64,000 nt of DNA, from positions 310,001-374,000 of the forward strand of contig NZ_VTFU01000003.1 of the NCBI RefSeq assembly GCF_009192735.1. The letters are read 5' to 3'. A program made the translations under genes and the position numbers. The DNA is from Arthrobacter gandavensis. GTDB taxonomy: Bacteria; Actinomycetota; Actinomycetes; Actinomycetales; Micrococcaceae. The notes beneath the pieces are model-generated. The model was not told where the DNA came from and did no database searches. It saw only the letters and a list, made by a program, of their open reading frames with translations. Shown here one piece after another: positions 24,605 to 33,307 of this stretch. Within the stretch, counting starts at the first letter, position 1, and each line of letters opens with the position of its first letter.

Positions 24605-24630
24605 CACTAAGTGCATGCCTGCACTTAGTG
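24605..24630. promoter_or_regulatory. Perfect palindromic operator of the TetR-MMPL unit
   Basis: CACTAAGTGCA (24605-24615) and TGCACTTAGTG (24620-24630) are perfect 11-bp inverted repeats around TGCC. The site ends 7 bp before the TetR start codon, so it must overlap the promoter. This is the expected position for autorepression. Confidence 0.8.
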
Positions 24631-24637
24631 TAGGAAT

Positions 24638-25306
24638 GTGCTCCAAGAACCCGTTGTTGACCGCCGCGCCGCGCTTAAGAACCGGCACCGGCAGGCCATT
24701 GTCGATGCTGCCGCCGCGCTGATGGATGAGCGGTCCGGCACCGACTTCACCGTTGAGGAGTTGGCTGAACGGGCAGACGTTTCACGGCGCACCGTCTTCA
24801 ACCGCTTTTCCTCCCTGGATGACGTCGTTGTTGAAGTGTGCAGCGACGCCCTGGGTTCCGTCATTGAAGGGCTGGCGAACGTTCCCCTCGGAGACGGCAC
24901 GAATGCCTCGATGGTGGAGGAAATGGCGGCCGTACTCCGCGGCGCGGACCTGGTTGGGCCGTTGGCCTACCTGACCCGGGTGCTTGGCCGCCCCGCCCGG
25001 CAGCCGTCACCCCGCCAGGCGCTGCTGACGCTTCGGGTGTTCACCGAAGTGAGCAACCTCCTGTTTGCCGCCATCCTTTTGCGCCGTCCGGACGCGGACA
25101 AGCTGTCCCTGCACCTGTTGGTCGGCTCGCTCACCGGCGGAGTTGGAGTCCTCTACCACCACTGGGCCGCTGAGACCGGCGCCGTGGACACCCCCGAGTC
25201 ACGCCGTGTCTGGGCGGAGCTGCAGGAAGCACTCCTTGAAAAAATCCGGTTCGGCTACGCGGCCGGACTCGACGCCCATTCCACCCCCGAATCACTCCAC
25301 CCGTAG
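24638..25306 (+). CDS. TetR family transcriptional regulator (MMPL operon)
   Basis: 222 residues from GTG 24638. The N-terminal HTH spans about 15-65 (RHRQAIVDAAAALMDERSG, FTVEELAERADVSRRTVFNRFSSLDDVV). The all-helical ligand domain is divergent, as usual. The gene lies 36 bp before an MMPL transporter and has a perfect inverted repeat immediately upstream, so it probably represses itself and the transporter until a lipophilic ligand binds. The start sits 7 bp from the operator, which suggests a leaderless or very short-leader mRNA. Confidence 0.88.
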   Translation: MLQEPVVDRRAALKNRHRQAIVDAAAALMDERSGTDFTVEELAERADVSRRTVFNRFSSLDDVVVEVCSDALGSVIEGLANVPLGDGTNASMVEEMAAVLRGADLVGPLAYLTRVLGRPARQPSPRQALLTLRVFTEVSNLLFAAILLRRPDADKLSLHLLVGSLTGGVGVLYHHWAAETGAVDTPESRRVWAELQEALLEKIRFGYAAGLDAHSTPESLHP

Positions 25307-25342
25307 TCCCCACCCATCCCCATAAAAGGACAGACCCACAAA

Positions 25343-27922
25343 ATGGCTGAATTCCTCTACCGCCTCGGAGCCGCGGCCGCCCGCCGGGCGAAAACCGTGC
25401 TGGCGGCCTGGCTCGGAGTGCTTGTGCTTGCCGGAGCGGCTTTTATGCTCTTCGGCGGCACGCTGGCCACCGGCTTCTCCATCCCGGACACCCCCACCAC
25501 GCAGGTCACCAACCACTTGCAGGACAAACTCCCCGAGGCCTCGGGCGGTACCGGATCGGTGGTGGTCCAGACGGAGGACGGGTCCGCCTTTACCGATGAA
25601 CAGAAACGGGACATTTCGGCCGTGGTGGCCGAGGCTTCCGACGTCGACGGCGTGGAAACCGTCATCGATCCGTTCGCCACCGAAGCGGACCGTGCCGCAC
25701 AGGCCCAGCAACTGCAGGACGGGCAGGCGCAGGTTGAGGCCGGACGCACCCAGATCGAACAGGGCCGGGCCCAGCTGGATGACGGCCAGGCGCAGCTCGA
25801 CGCCGCCCGGCAGCAAGCCGAAGCTGCCGGGGCCCCGGCGGAAATGCTGGCCCAGCTGGATGCCCAGCAGGCAACCCTGGACGCCAGCCGTGCCGAGCTT
25901 GATGCGCAGAGCGCCGAGCTGGAAGCCGGCGCCGTGCAGGCTGAACAGGGCGCTGCCCTGTTGGAGATGGCCACCGACATCCGCACCGTGTCCGAGGACG
26001 GAAGTGCGGCAGTGGTCAACGTGGTCTTCAGTGAGACCCAGATGGAGGTCGAACAGGAAACCAAGGACGCCCTGGTGGCGGCCTTTGAGGATCAGCCGGT
26101 CGACGGTGTGAAGGTGGATTTCTCGGCTGAGGTTTCTGCCGGTGTCCCCAGCATCCTGGGCGTGGGCGAGGTTGTCGGCCTGGCCGTTGCCGCTGTTGTG
26201 CTGGTGGTTATGCTGGGCACCTTCATCGGCGCCGGCCTGCCCCTGGTGACCGCCATCATCGGTGTGGGCATTGGTGCCGCCGGCGCGCTGGCATTCTCCG
26301 GCGTCGTCGAAATGGCGTCCGTGACGCCCATCCTCGGCGTGATGCTGGGATTGGCTGTTGGCATCGACTATGCCCTGTTCATCGTCAACCGGCACCGCCG
26401 CCAGCTCAAGGCCGGCTACTCGCTGGATGAATCCATCGCCCTGGCCAACGGCACCTCCGGCAACGCCGTGGTGTTTGCCGGCACCACCGTGTTCATTGCC
26501 CTGCTGGCCCTGAACATCACCGGCATTCCCTTCCTGGGCCTGATGGGCACCGTGGGCGCGGCCTGCGTTGCCATCGCCGTACTGGTGGCCACCACTCTGA
26601 CCCCGGCACTGCTCAAGCTGTCCGGCATGAAGATCCTCAGCCGCAAGGAGCGTGCGGCACGGGAGAAAGAACACGGCGCCTCCGCCTCGGCCGGCAAGCC
26701 GGAGACCATTCCGGTGAAGCAGATGTCCACCATGCGTGCCGTGCTGACCGTGGTGCTGTCCATTGCCGGACTCCTGGTCATCGCCATCCCGGCGCTGGAC
26801 CTGCGCACCAACCTGCCCGACGGCTCTTCAGAGGCCCACGACACCACCCAGTACCGGGCCTATGAAGCTGTCTCGCAGAAGTTCGGCGAAGGCCAGAACG
26901 GCTCACTGCTGGTGGTCGCGGACCTCCCCGGGAGCCCCAGTGAAGAAGACATGGCGGTAACCCAGGGCGAGATTGCCCGCACGCTCTTCGACCAGAAGGA
27001 TGTACTGGCCGTGGCTCCCGTCGGTTCCTCGGAGGACCGCACCGTTGTTGCCTTCCAGGTGATCCCGGAAGAAGGCCCCACCAGCGAGTCCACCCAGGAA
27101 CTGGTGCACACGCTGCGGGATCTGTCCCCGATCAGCACGGAAGACGGTGACGTGGAGCTGGGCGTGGCTGGTACAGCCAGCGGCAACATCGACATTTCCG
27201 AGAAGCTCTCCGAGGCCCTGCCGATCTACCTGGGCGTGGTGGTGGGCCTGTCCCTGCTGATCCTGATCCTGGTGTTCCGGTCCATCTTTGTTCCGGTGAT
27301 TGCGACGCTGGGGTTCATCCTGTCCTACTTCGCGGCCATCGGCGGCGTCGTGGCCATCTACCAGTGGGGCTGGCTGTCCGGCATCTTCGGCGTGGAAACT
27401 CCCGGTCCGGTACTGAACTTCCTGCCGACCATCCTGGTGGGTATCCTGTTCGGCCTGGCCATGGACTACATGCTCTTCCTCGGTTCCGGAATGCGCGAGG
27501 CCTTCGTCCACGGATCGCCGGCGCGCCTGGCTGTGATGCAGGGCTTCCGGGCAGGGCGGTCGGTGGTTACGGCCGCGGCGATCATCATGATCTCCGTGTT
27601 CGGCGGCTTCATCTTCTCGCACAGCACCATGATCCGGCCCATCGGCTTTGCCCTGGCCTTCGGCGTCCTCGTGGATGCCTTCGTGGTGCGGATGCTGCTG
27701 ATCCCGGCCCTGATGCACCTGGCCGGCGACAAGGCCTGGTGGCTGCCGAAGTGGCTGGATCGGATCCTGCCGGATGTCGACGTCGAGGGTGCATCCCTGG
27801 AACGCCGCCATCCGCACGGTGATGCAACGGCCGACGACGAATCCGGCGCCGCGGGCACTGCGTCCGCGGAAGCTGATGTGCACGGTGCGCATGACGCCAA
27901 CAACGGTGCCTCAAGGCGCTGA
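25343..27922 (+). CDS. MMPL family (RND-type) membrane transporter
   Basis: 859 residues with two MMPL repeats. TM1 is near 15-38. An extracytoplasmic domain with a Gln/Ala/Glu-rich coiled coil (about 128-215; repeated QAQLD/AELDAQ heptads) precedes TMs 2-6, which include VGIDYALFIVNRHRRQ, the proton-relay-type motif. The second half repeats this with AMDYMLFLGSGMREA and TMs 8-12, then an acidic/His tail. Members export lipids, siderophores or toxic compounds with proton exchange. It lies directly behind its TetR gene and ends at a strong terminator. Substrate unknown. Confidence 0.92.
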   Translation: MAEFLYRLGAAAARRAKTVLAAWLGVLVLAGAAFMLFGGTLATGFSIPDTPTTQVTNHLQDKLPEASGGTGSVVVQTEDGSAFTDEQKRDISAVVAEASDVDGVETVIDPFATEADRAAQAQQLQDGQAQVEAGRTQIEQGRAQLDDGQAQLDAARQQAEAAGAPAEMLAQLDAQQATLDASRAELDAQSAELEAGAVQAEQGAALLEMATDIRTVSEDGSAAVVNVVFSETQMEVEQETKDALVAAFEDQPVDGVKVDFSAEVSAGVPSILGVGEVVGLAVAAVVLVVMLGTFIGAGLPLVTAIIGVGIGAAGALAFSGVVEMASVTPILGVMLGLAVGIDYALFIVNRHRRQLKAGYSLDESIALANGTSGNAVVFAGTTVFIALLALNITGIPFLGLMGTVGAACVAIAVLVATTLTPALLKLSGMKILSRKERAAREKEHGASASAGKPETIPVKQMSTMRAVLTVVLSIAGLLVIAIPALDLRTNLPDGSSEAHDTTQYRAYEAVSQKFGEGQNGSLLVVADLPGSPSEEDMAVTQGEIARTLFDQKDVLAVAPVGSSEDRTVVAFQVIPEEGPTSESTQELVHTLRDLSPISTEDGDVELGVAGTASGNIDISEKLSEALPIYLGVVVGLSLLILILVFRSIFVPVIATLGFILSYFAAIGGVVAIYQWGWLSGIFGVETPGPVLNFLPTILVGILFGLAMDYMLFLGSGMREAFVHGSPARLAVMQGFRAGRSVVTAAAIIMISVFGGFIFSHSTMIRPIGFALAFGVLVDAFVVRMLLIPALMHLAGDKAWWLPKWLDRILPDVDVEGASLERRHPHGDATADDESGAAGTASAEADVHGAHDANNGASRR

Positions 27923-27946
27923 CTAACCGGCTAAATCGGGCTAAAT

Positions 27947-27994
27947 CGAAAGGTGCCGCCCTTCTCCCCACCGGAGAAGGGCGGCACCCTTTCG
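27947..27994 (+). terminator. Terminator after the MMPL gene
   Basis: A long stem built from CGAAAGG, then TGCCGCCCTTCTCC, pairs with GGAGAAGGGCGGCACCC and TTTCG (one bulged base) around a short CCACC loop, followed by TTTCGTT. It lies 24 bp past the MMPL stop. Confidence 0.85.
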
Positions 27995-28076
27995 TTAACC
28001 CGTGCCGCTCTTTTCGCTGGGAAGGGCGGCAGGTCTTTTAAGGCCGCCGGTCATCCAGCGGCCAACCGCCGTCGTC

Positions 28077-28091
28077 GTCAACAGTGTTGAC
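28077..28091. promoter_or_regulatory. TetR operator copy 1
   Basis: GTCAACAGTGTTGAC is a perfect 15-bp palindrome. It overlaps the putative -35 box (TTGACA, 28087-28092) of the TetR-SDR operon. Confidence 0.8.
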
Positions 28092-28115
28092 ACACTTCCG
28101 TAACGGGCATAGCGT
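28087..28115 (+). promoter_or_regulatory. Putative promoter of the TetR-SDR operon
   Basis: TTGACA (28087-28092) and TAGCGT (28110-28115) are spaced by 17 bp. The promoter is bracketed by two identical operators, so occupancy of either would block RNA polymerase. Confidence 0.65.
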
Positions 28116-28121
28116 TGAGGC

Positions 28122-28136
28122 GTCAACAGTGTTGAC
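28122..28136. promoter_or_regulatory. TetR operator copy 2
   Basis: A second exact GTCAACAGTGTTGAC; here the symmetry extends to 17 bp (28121-28137). It is 45 bp from copy 1 and 25 bp upstream of the TetR ATG, covering the expected transcript start. Confidence 0.8.
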
Positions 28137-28161
28137 GCACATCCACGGCAGAAAGCACATC

Positions 28162-28752
28162 ATGCAGCGAACCGGGCAGTCATCCACTCCCTTGTCCCCG
28201 GCTCCACCGTCATCAGAGGCCACCCGGAAAAGCATTGCCGAAGCCGCGGCCAAGCTCTTCGCCGAGCACGGATATGACAACACTTCGGTGCGTGCCATCG
28301 CCACTGCCGCAGGTGCGGACCCCGCACTGGTGATCCGCTACTTCGGCAGCAAGGAAGACCTGTTTCTGGCTACCATCCACATGCACCGGGCCTTTGACGA
28401 GGCGCTGCAGGCACCCCTGCCTGAGCTCGCCGCCCGAATGGTCACGGTGGCGGCGGAGATGCGGGGCACCCGCGCGCTGCGTATATACGGCGTCCTGATG
28501 CGCGCTTCCGGGCATCCCAAGGTGGGGCTGAATCTGAACGCCGCCATTACCGCGGGTCTCGTGGAGCCGCTGGCCGCCAAGCTGACCGGATCCCACCGCC
28601 GGGTAAGAAGCCACCTGATTGTGGCCCAGATGCTGGGGCTGCTGGATGCGCTGGCCCTCCGTGAGGACGAGGCCCTGCTAGCAGCTGATGCGGCATTACT
28701 GGTGCACCTGTATGCCCCGGCCGTGGACGCCCTGATTTTCCCGGCGCCGTGA
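28162..28752 (+). CDS. TetR family regulator (SDR operon)
   Basis: About 196 residues from ATG 28162. HTH: ATRKSIAEAAAKLFAEHGYDN, then TSVRAIATAAGADPALVIRYFGSKEDLF, closely matching the TetR_N consensus. The C-terminal domain resembles the group with an HPKVGLNL segment. Followed after 38 bp by an SDR oxidoreductase. Two identical palindromes flank the promoter, so tight autorepression is likely; the inducer is probably the SDR substrate or product (inference). An in-frame upstream ATG at 28084 lies inside operator/promoter DNA and is rejected. Confidence 0.9.
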   Translation: MQRTGQSSTPLSPAPPSSEATRKSIAEAAAKLFAEHGYDNTSVRAIATAAGADPALVIRYFGSKEDLFLATIHMHRAFDEALQAPLPELAARMVTVAAEMRGTRALRIYGVLMRASGHPKVGLNLNAAITAGLVEPLAAKLTGSHRRVRSHLIVAQMLGLLDALALREDEALLAADAALLVHLYAPAVDALIFPAP

Positions 28753-28790
28753 CGGCGTTGGAGCACCAAATAAGAACGCAGGAGAAACCG

Positions 28791-29585
28791 ATGAACCGTT
28801 TGGAAAACAAGATTGCCGTCATCACCGGAGGGGCCAGCGGTATTGGGCTTGCGGCGGCAACCATGATGGCAGCAGAGGGTGCCACCGTTGTCATTGGTGA
28901 CCTTGAGCAGGATAAAGCTGCGGCAGCTGCGGAGCAGATCACCGCCGCCGGCGGACGCGCGCTGGGCCTGGCGGTCAATGCCATGGAAGAAGAGTCACTG
29001 AACGCACTGGTTGAGGCGGCCGTGACGGAATTCGGCGGGCTGCACATCATGTGCAACCACGTGGGTGGAAGCAATCCCCGCAAGGATCTGGACCTGCTCC
29101 GGATGGACATGGATGAATTTGACCGCACTATGGCGCTGAATGTGCGCAGCACCGTGGTGGGTTCCCGCGCCGCGCTGCCGCACCTGATTGCCGCCGGGGG
29201 AGGATCGATCATTAATACCGCGTCCGTGGCAGGCCTCTCCGGAGACTTCCTGCAGGCAGCGTACGGAACGGCCAAGGCCGCGGTGATCCGCCTGACCCAG
29301 TACATCGCCACTCAGTACGGTGCGCAGTACGTCCGGTGCAATGCCGTTGCTCCGGGGGCCGTCATGACTCCGGCGCTGCAGAACAACCTTTCAACGGAAA
29401 TCATTGAGGAGATCCGCGGCCACAACTCACTGCCGTTCATCGGCGCGCCGGAAGATATTGCTTCCGCCATGGTGTTTTTGGCCTCGGATGAATCCCGCTA
29501 CATTACCGGTCAGCTGCTTGCCGTGGATGGCGGCATGTCCAGCCACAGCGCCATCGCGGACAGCCGCAAGAGCATGCTCGTCTAG
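28791..29585 (+). CDS. Short-chain dehydrogenase/reductase (SDR)
   Basis: 264 residues from ATG 28791 (AGGAGA upstream). Classical SDR: TGGASGIG binds the dinucleotide (about 12-19), CNHVGG replaces the usual NNAG, IINTASVAG carries the catalytic Ser, and YGTAKAAVIRLTQ gives YxxxK; VAPGAVMTP follows. The Asp in GDLEQDK, after beta2, favours NAD(H). It probably oxidises a hydroxyl of a small alcohol or steroid-like substrate. Coupled in an operon with the preceding TetR. Confidence 0.9.
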   Translation: MNRLENKIAVITGGASGIGLAAATMMAAEGATVVIGDLEQDKAAAAAEQITAAGGRALGLAVNAMEEESLNALVEAAVTEFGGLHIMCNHVGGSNPRKDLDLLRMDMDEFDRTMALNVRSTVVGSRAALPHLIAAGGGSIINTASVAGLSGDFLQAAYGTAKAAVIRLTQYIATQYGAQYVRCNAVAPGAVMTPALQNNLSTEIIEEIRGHNSLPFIGAPEDIASAMVFLASDESRYITGQLLAVDGGMSSHSAIADSRKSMLV

Positions 29586-29602
29586 GCTCCGGGCCGCTGC
29601 AC

Positions 29603-30121
29603 TTACCGGTGCAGGCCTCCGCCCTGTCCCCGCTCTGCCGGGCCCGAGTTGGGGCGCGGCGCCGAAAGATGCGGGGACACGGCGGCGATGAGCCGTTCCG
29701 GATGGCTGCAGGACACCAGGACGGCAGTCTTCCCGGTCTCGATCCGCACCGACGGTCCGCCCACCAGATAGCCCGTTCCATCCGGGAGGATCCGCAGGCC
29801 CATGCCTTCCCGGAGACCGGTCACCGGTCCGGCGGAAACAGCTGTGATCTCCCGGTAAGGGACCTCGGTGGAGAAGAACCCGGCCACCCGGATGCCGATG
29901 CCCTGCCCGCTCAGCGAAACCTTGGCGGTCATCAGCAGGACAGGCACAAAAATCACTGCAATAAACGCTGCGGTCACCAGCGCCGCCGGTCCCCCTCCGT
30001 CCAGGGCGGCCACCGCGCTTCCGGCGACGGCAGCAAATCCCAAAATGCCCAGTATCACCCGGTACCGCAAGGGTATTGCTGCACGGAACGTCGTTACTGG
30101 TGTCGTTTCCCCCGGAGTCAT
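29603..30121 (-). CDS. Membrane protein with PH-like domain, function unknown
   Basis: 172 residues from ATG 30121. Two closely spaced hydrophobic helices (RVILGILGFAAVAGSAVAAL and LVTAAFIAVIFVPVLLM; about 22-72) are followed by a beta-rich cytoplasmic part (VSLSGQGIGIRVAGFFSTEVPYREITAV..., VRIETGKTAVLVSCSHPERLIAAV). This resembles the bacterial PH-domain membrane proteins of actinobacteria. Function is unknown. Leftward, about 95 bp downstream of the Nudix gene. Confidence 0.7.
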   Translation of the reverse strand: MTPGETTPVTTFRAAIPLRYRVILGILGFAAVAGSAVAALDGGGPAALVTAAFIAVIFVPVLLMTAKVSLSGQGIGIRVAGFFSTEVPYREITAVSAGPVTGLREGMGLRILPDGTGYLVGGPSVRIETGKTAVLVSCSHPERLIAAVSPHLSAPRPNSGPAERGQGGGLHR

Positions 30122-30216
30122 GGCCACCAGCTTGCCATACGGCTGATCCCCGCCCCGGCATTGGTGGGCGGCCCAGGGGCGGCCCAAGGGGAGCTGGAGG
30201 CCGCCGCTGCTGAGAC

Positions 30217-30711
30217 TTAGCGTGCTTGGAAAACACCCGTCCGACGGTACAGCTCGAAGAGCCGCAGCACTTCGACCGTCGGCGGATGGGCGGGCGCCGG
30301 AATCTGGGTCAACGGAAAGAATCCGATCTCCTCGACCTCCGATTCTTCCGGCGTCACCGTTCCGTCCCAGCCCTCCAGGACGAAGCACAGGGCAAAGGCG
30401 TGTACCCGGTCACCGTTGGGATACTCCAACTGATGCAGTTTGGGGTCGGAAAGACTGGCCAAGGCAACCAGCCCGTCGGGGTCAGCCTGGATCCCGGCCT
30501 CTTCGAAAAGCTCTGCGGCGGCGGCACCGGCGAAGCTCTGCCCGGGTTCGCAGGCGCCCGCGGGAAGCTCCCAGAGCCCGTTGTCGGTGCGCCGTTGGAG
30601 GAGTGCGGCGCCGTCGGTCCGCAGGACAAGGACCTGGGCGCCGGGCAGCAGCAATTGACGGGAACCCACTTTTTGGCGCAGCTCCCACACATAGGACCCC
30701 ACATGTCCCAT
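30217..30711 (-). CDS. Nudix hydrolase
   Basis: 164 residues from ATG 30711 (CAGGAGC upstream). The Nudix box is GACEPGQSFAGAAAAELFEEAGI: the helix with the catalytic EExG is intact, but the first conserved Glu is Gln and the Arg of REUxEE is Ala, a weakened box (quoted in parts: GACEPGQSF, AAAELFEEAGI). The preceding WELPAG and the following LHQLEYPNGDRVHAFALCFV match ADP-ribose/NTP pyrophosphohydrolase-type members. Substrate not predictable. Confidence 0.85.
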   Translation of the reverse strand: MGHVGSYVWELRQKVGSRQLLLPGAQVLVLRTDGAALLQRRTDNGLWELPAGACEPGQSFAGAAAAELFEEAGIQADPDGLVALASLSDPKLHQLEYPNGDRVHAFALCFVLEGWDGTVTPEESEVEEIGFFPLTQIPAPAHPPTVEVLRLFELYRRTGVFQAR

Positions 30712-30929
30712 TCCTGCTCCTGACGTCAAAGGTTATGGTGCGCAGCTAATGGTGTGCGGCGAGGCCGCTGCCTTAGGTCATTATGGCGGGTGCACCCGCG
30801 CCCGGCACGCGTTCACCGGTGCGGCAAAAGAGAGCGTTCCCGGAAGCTGAGGGCGGCACTTACTGTGGTGCCCGTCCGGCGGCGTGGCTACGCTGTTGAG
30901 CAGCCAGCAGTCCGTCTGAGGAGAACGAC

Positions 30930-31838
30930 ATGCCACGTCTGCCTTTGGTCAGCACCGTCGACAAGCTTGAAGGCGCCGCGTGGCTGGATCCCGCCGCCGG
31001 AACGGTGACACGCCTGGTGCGTAAGGCCCTGCCCTGGCCGCGGGTCACTGACGCACTGCACGGGGTGCCGCTGGGGCATCCGATGCATCCCTTGATGGTG
31101 ATTGTGCCGCTGGGTGCATGGGTGTCCGCTGCGGTCCTGGACCTGCTGCCGGGCAACGAGCGGGCCGCGCAAACCCTGGTGGGCATGGGCGTGGTGGCCG
31201 CGGTGCCCACTGCCCTGACCGGAGTCACCGATTTCTCCCAGCTGGACACCCCTCAGCAGCGGACCGGCATTGTGCATCAGGGGGCCAATGCGGTTGCCAC
31301 TGGGCTGTTCCTGGTTTCCTGGCTCTCCCGGAGCCGCGGGAACCACGGCCGCGGAAAGATTCTCGCCTTCGCCGGGCTTGGCATCTCAGGCCTTGGCGGA
31401 TTCCTGGGCGGCCACCTGTCCTACCGGCAGGGAGCCGGCGTGAACCGCAACGAGGACCTGCCCGAGGAAGTGCAGGAAGGCTGGCACCAACTGGGTCCGG
31501 TGGACAGCTTTCCCCTCGGCCAGCTCCGGCAGGCCATGCTTGGCCGCATTCCCCTAATGGTGCTGCGGCAGGGACCCACGGCAGCCGGCGGCGGCCCGTC
31601 CTCACCGGATATATCCGTGCTTGCCGATACCTGTTCCCATCTGGGCGGTCCGCTGCACGAGGGACATTTGCAGGAAACCCGGGGAGAACTGTGTGTGGTT
31701 TGCCCGTGGCACGGCAGTACGTTCTCGGTCCGGACCGGCGAAGTGATCCACGGTCCGGCAACTGCTCCGCAGCCGGTGTTCTCCACCCGCGTCGTGAGCG
31801 GGCAGCTGGAGGTCAGTCTGACCGGAGCCCAGGAGTAG
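30930..31838 (+). CDS. DUF2231 membrane domain fused to Rieske [2Fe-2S] domain
   Basis: 302 residues; GAGGAGAACGAC precedes ATG 30930. The N-terminal part (about 45-170) has four hydrophobic helices with HGVPLGHPMHPLMVIVPLGAW, the hallmark of DUF2231. The C-terminal part (about 195-300) is a Rieske domain with CSHLGG and CPWHGS supplying the two Cys and two His ligands. This two-domain form is known in actinobacteria and is thought to be a membrane-anchored electron-transfer protein; the partner is unknown. The helical region also keeps extra His residues that could bind heme or metal. Confidence 0.87.
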   Translation: MPRLPLVSTVDKLEGAAWLDPAAGTVTRLVRKALPWPRVTDALHGVPLGHPMHPLMVIVPLGAWVSAAVLDLLPGNERAAQTLVGMGVVAAVPTALTGVTDFSQLDTPQQRTGIVHQGANAVATGLFLVSWLSRSRGNHGRGKILAFAGLGISGLGGFLGGHLSYRQGAGVNRNEDLPEEVQEGWHQLGPVDSFPLGQLRQAMLGRIPLMVLRQGPTAAGGGPSSPDISVLADTCSHLGGPLHEGHLQETRGELCVVCPWHGSTFSVRTGEVIHGPATAPQPVFSTRVVSGQLEVSLTGAQE

Positions 31839-31861
31839 CCGGACCGGTCAGCGCCGAAGCC

Positions 31862-32719
31862 ATGGCTATCTGGTCCAGCCTGCAGTCCGTGTGGCCGGAT
31901 TTGGACTGGCACCGCATGAAGATCCGGAGCGGGGCCTTCCACCTGGTTGCCGTGTTGGGGGAGGCCGCCGTCGTCCGTGTGGCGTTTGGCGCCGGCCACG
32001 CTGAGCGGACCCGCTCCGAAACGGCTAATCTGGCGGCCTTTGCCCTGGCGGGACTGCCGTTCCGCATACCGGCAGTACTGCGGGAGCCATTCCACGGGAA
32101 TGGGTGGTCGGCCCAGGCCAACAGCTTTGTTCCGGGCGAGCACCGGCCCCTGGAACGCTGGGAAACAGTCCGTGCTCCCTTGAAGCTTGCGCTCGCGGAC
32201 TTGGCCGGCATGGTTCCGCCGGCTGCCGGCGCGCTCCGCCCGGTGCGGCAGTGGTGCGGTGCGGGGGAGTGGCCGGCCGTGGTCGCCGGCATCACGGCCG
32301 GACTGCCGCCCAAGGAGGCCAAGGCGGCGTCCAGGGTGGTCGCGCAGGTCCTGGCCGCCGAGGAAATGGTGCATCCCGTCGTCGTGCACGGCGACTTCGG
32401 ACTGCACAATGTGCTCTGGGTCCAATCGAAGATTTCGGGGCTGGTGGACTTTGACAACGCCTGCCTCGGAGACCCGGCAATGGACCTTGCTCCGCTGATC
32501 AGCGCATTTGGCGCCGCGGCCGTTGCTGACATTGCCGGCCCGGACATCGTGGCGCGGGCACAGCTGCACCGTGCGTCCCTCTCGCTGCAGGTGGCGGCTG
32601 CGGGACACCTGGCCGGTGATCATGAACTGCGGGAGTTCGCACTGGGAAACTTCAGTGACAGGTTCCGCCGGGGCACCCTCTATGATCCCGGTCCGCCCAG
32701 CGGTCCACGGGGACCATAA
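31862..32719 (+). CDS. Phosphotransferase, aminoglycoside/choline kinase-like (APH family)
   Basis: 285 residues. The catalytic loop is VVHGDFGLHNVLW (HGDxxxxN) and the metal-binding motif GLVDFDNACLGDPAMDLA. The N-lobe has AVVRVAFGAGHAERTRSE, where the expected phosphate-binding Lys is an Arg. The family phosphorylates small alcohols, sugars or antibiotics using ATP/GTP; resistance function cannot be assumed. It starts 23 bp after the Rieske gene without a clear Shine-Dalgarno; ATG 31916 is an alternative start. Confidence 0.8.
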   Translation: MAIWSSLQSVWPDLDWHRMKIRSGAFHLVAVLGEAAVVRVAFGAGHAERTRSETANLAAFALAGLPFRIPAVLREPFHGNGWSAQANSFVPGEHRPLERWETVRAPLKLALADLAGMVPPAAGALRPVRQWCGAGEWPAVVAGITAGLPPKEAKAASRVVAQVLAAEEMVHPVVVHGDFGLHNVLWVQSKISGLVDFDNACLGDPAMDLAPLISAFGAAAVADIAGPDIVARAQLHRASLSLQVAAAGHLAGDHELREFALGNFSDRFRRGTLYDPGPPSGPRGP

Positions 32720-32796
32720 ACCGCCGCCTTCGCAGCCGGAAGGCGTCGGTGGTTCAGTTCTCCGGATTCGCCGCGGGTTCAATTACGGTTGGGGGT

Positions 32797-33300
32797 ATGA
32801 AGAACCTGCCGCTGTCACTGACCATTGCCACGCTCGCCGGGGCCTTCACGCTTCTTCGGCCCGCCGACTGGTCGTCCCGTACGCGGCGCATCTTTGTGTT
32901 CGGCCCGGGTGCCGTGGCAGCGGGCGGCGCAGCGGCGGCGGTGATCAGCGGCCGCGCCAAGCTGCGTGCTGAGGGTTCAGCCGGCGACAGCACCTCCGGC
33001 GGCGGCAGCGCGCCGGACAACGTTTCCACTCCTGACAACGCCGGCCACACCGGTAACAACGCCGGAACCCCGCGTCTGGGACCCGCAGTTGCCCCGGCCA
33101 TGCTGGCTGTTGGGGTTGGAGCGGCGGTGACGGGGGTGCAGGTGCTGTCGCTGAGGGCGGACGCGGCCATTGAACGCTGGATTGTCCGCAAGGGAGTGAC
33201 GAAGCCCCGGCTGTGGATGGCTGCCGCCGTCGCCCTCTGGTCACTGGGGATGGATTTCCTGGATGGCCGGGCAAGCCGCCGCAAAGCGGATTCCCGGTAG
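32797..33300 (+). CDS. Hypothetical membrane protein
   Basis: 167 residues from ATG 32797 (TTGGGGGT upstream). Hydrophobic segments at about 8-25, 35-55 and 105-125, with another near 145-160, are separated by a low-complexity Gly/Ser/Asn/Thr loop (about 65-95). The tail is basic. No domain recognised. It is followed closely by a GNAT gene. Confidence 0.6.
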   Translation: MKNLPLSLTIATLAGAFTLLRPADWSSRTRRIFVFGPGAVAAGGAAAAVISGRAKLRAEGSAGDSTSGGGSAPDNVSTPDNAGHTGNNAGTPRLGPAVAPAMLAVGVGAAVTGVQVLSLRADAAIERWIVRKGVTKPRLWMAAAVALWSLGMDFLDGRASRRKADSR

Positions 33301-33307
33301 TACGGGC

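Noticed and set aside
31862-32719. Calling the APH-family gene an antibiotic resistance determinant
   Set aside because: The kinase motifs are general to the family and the context gives no antibiotic link.
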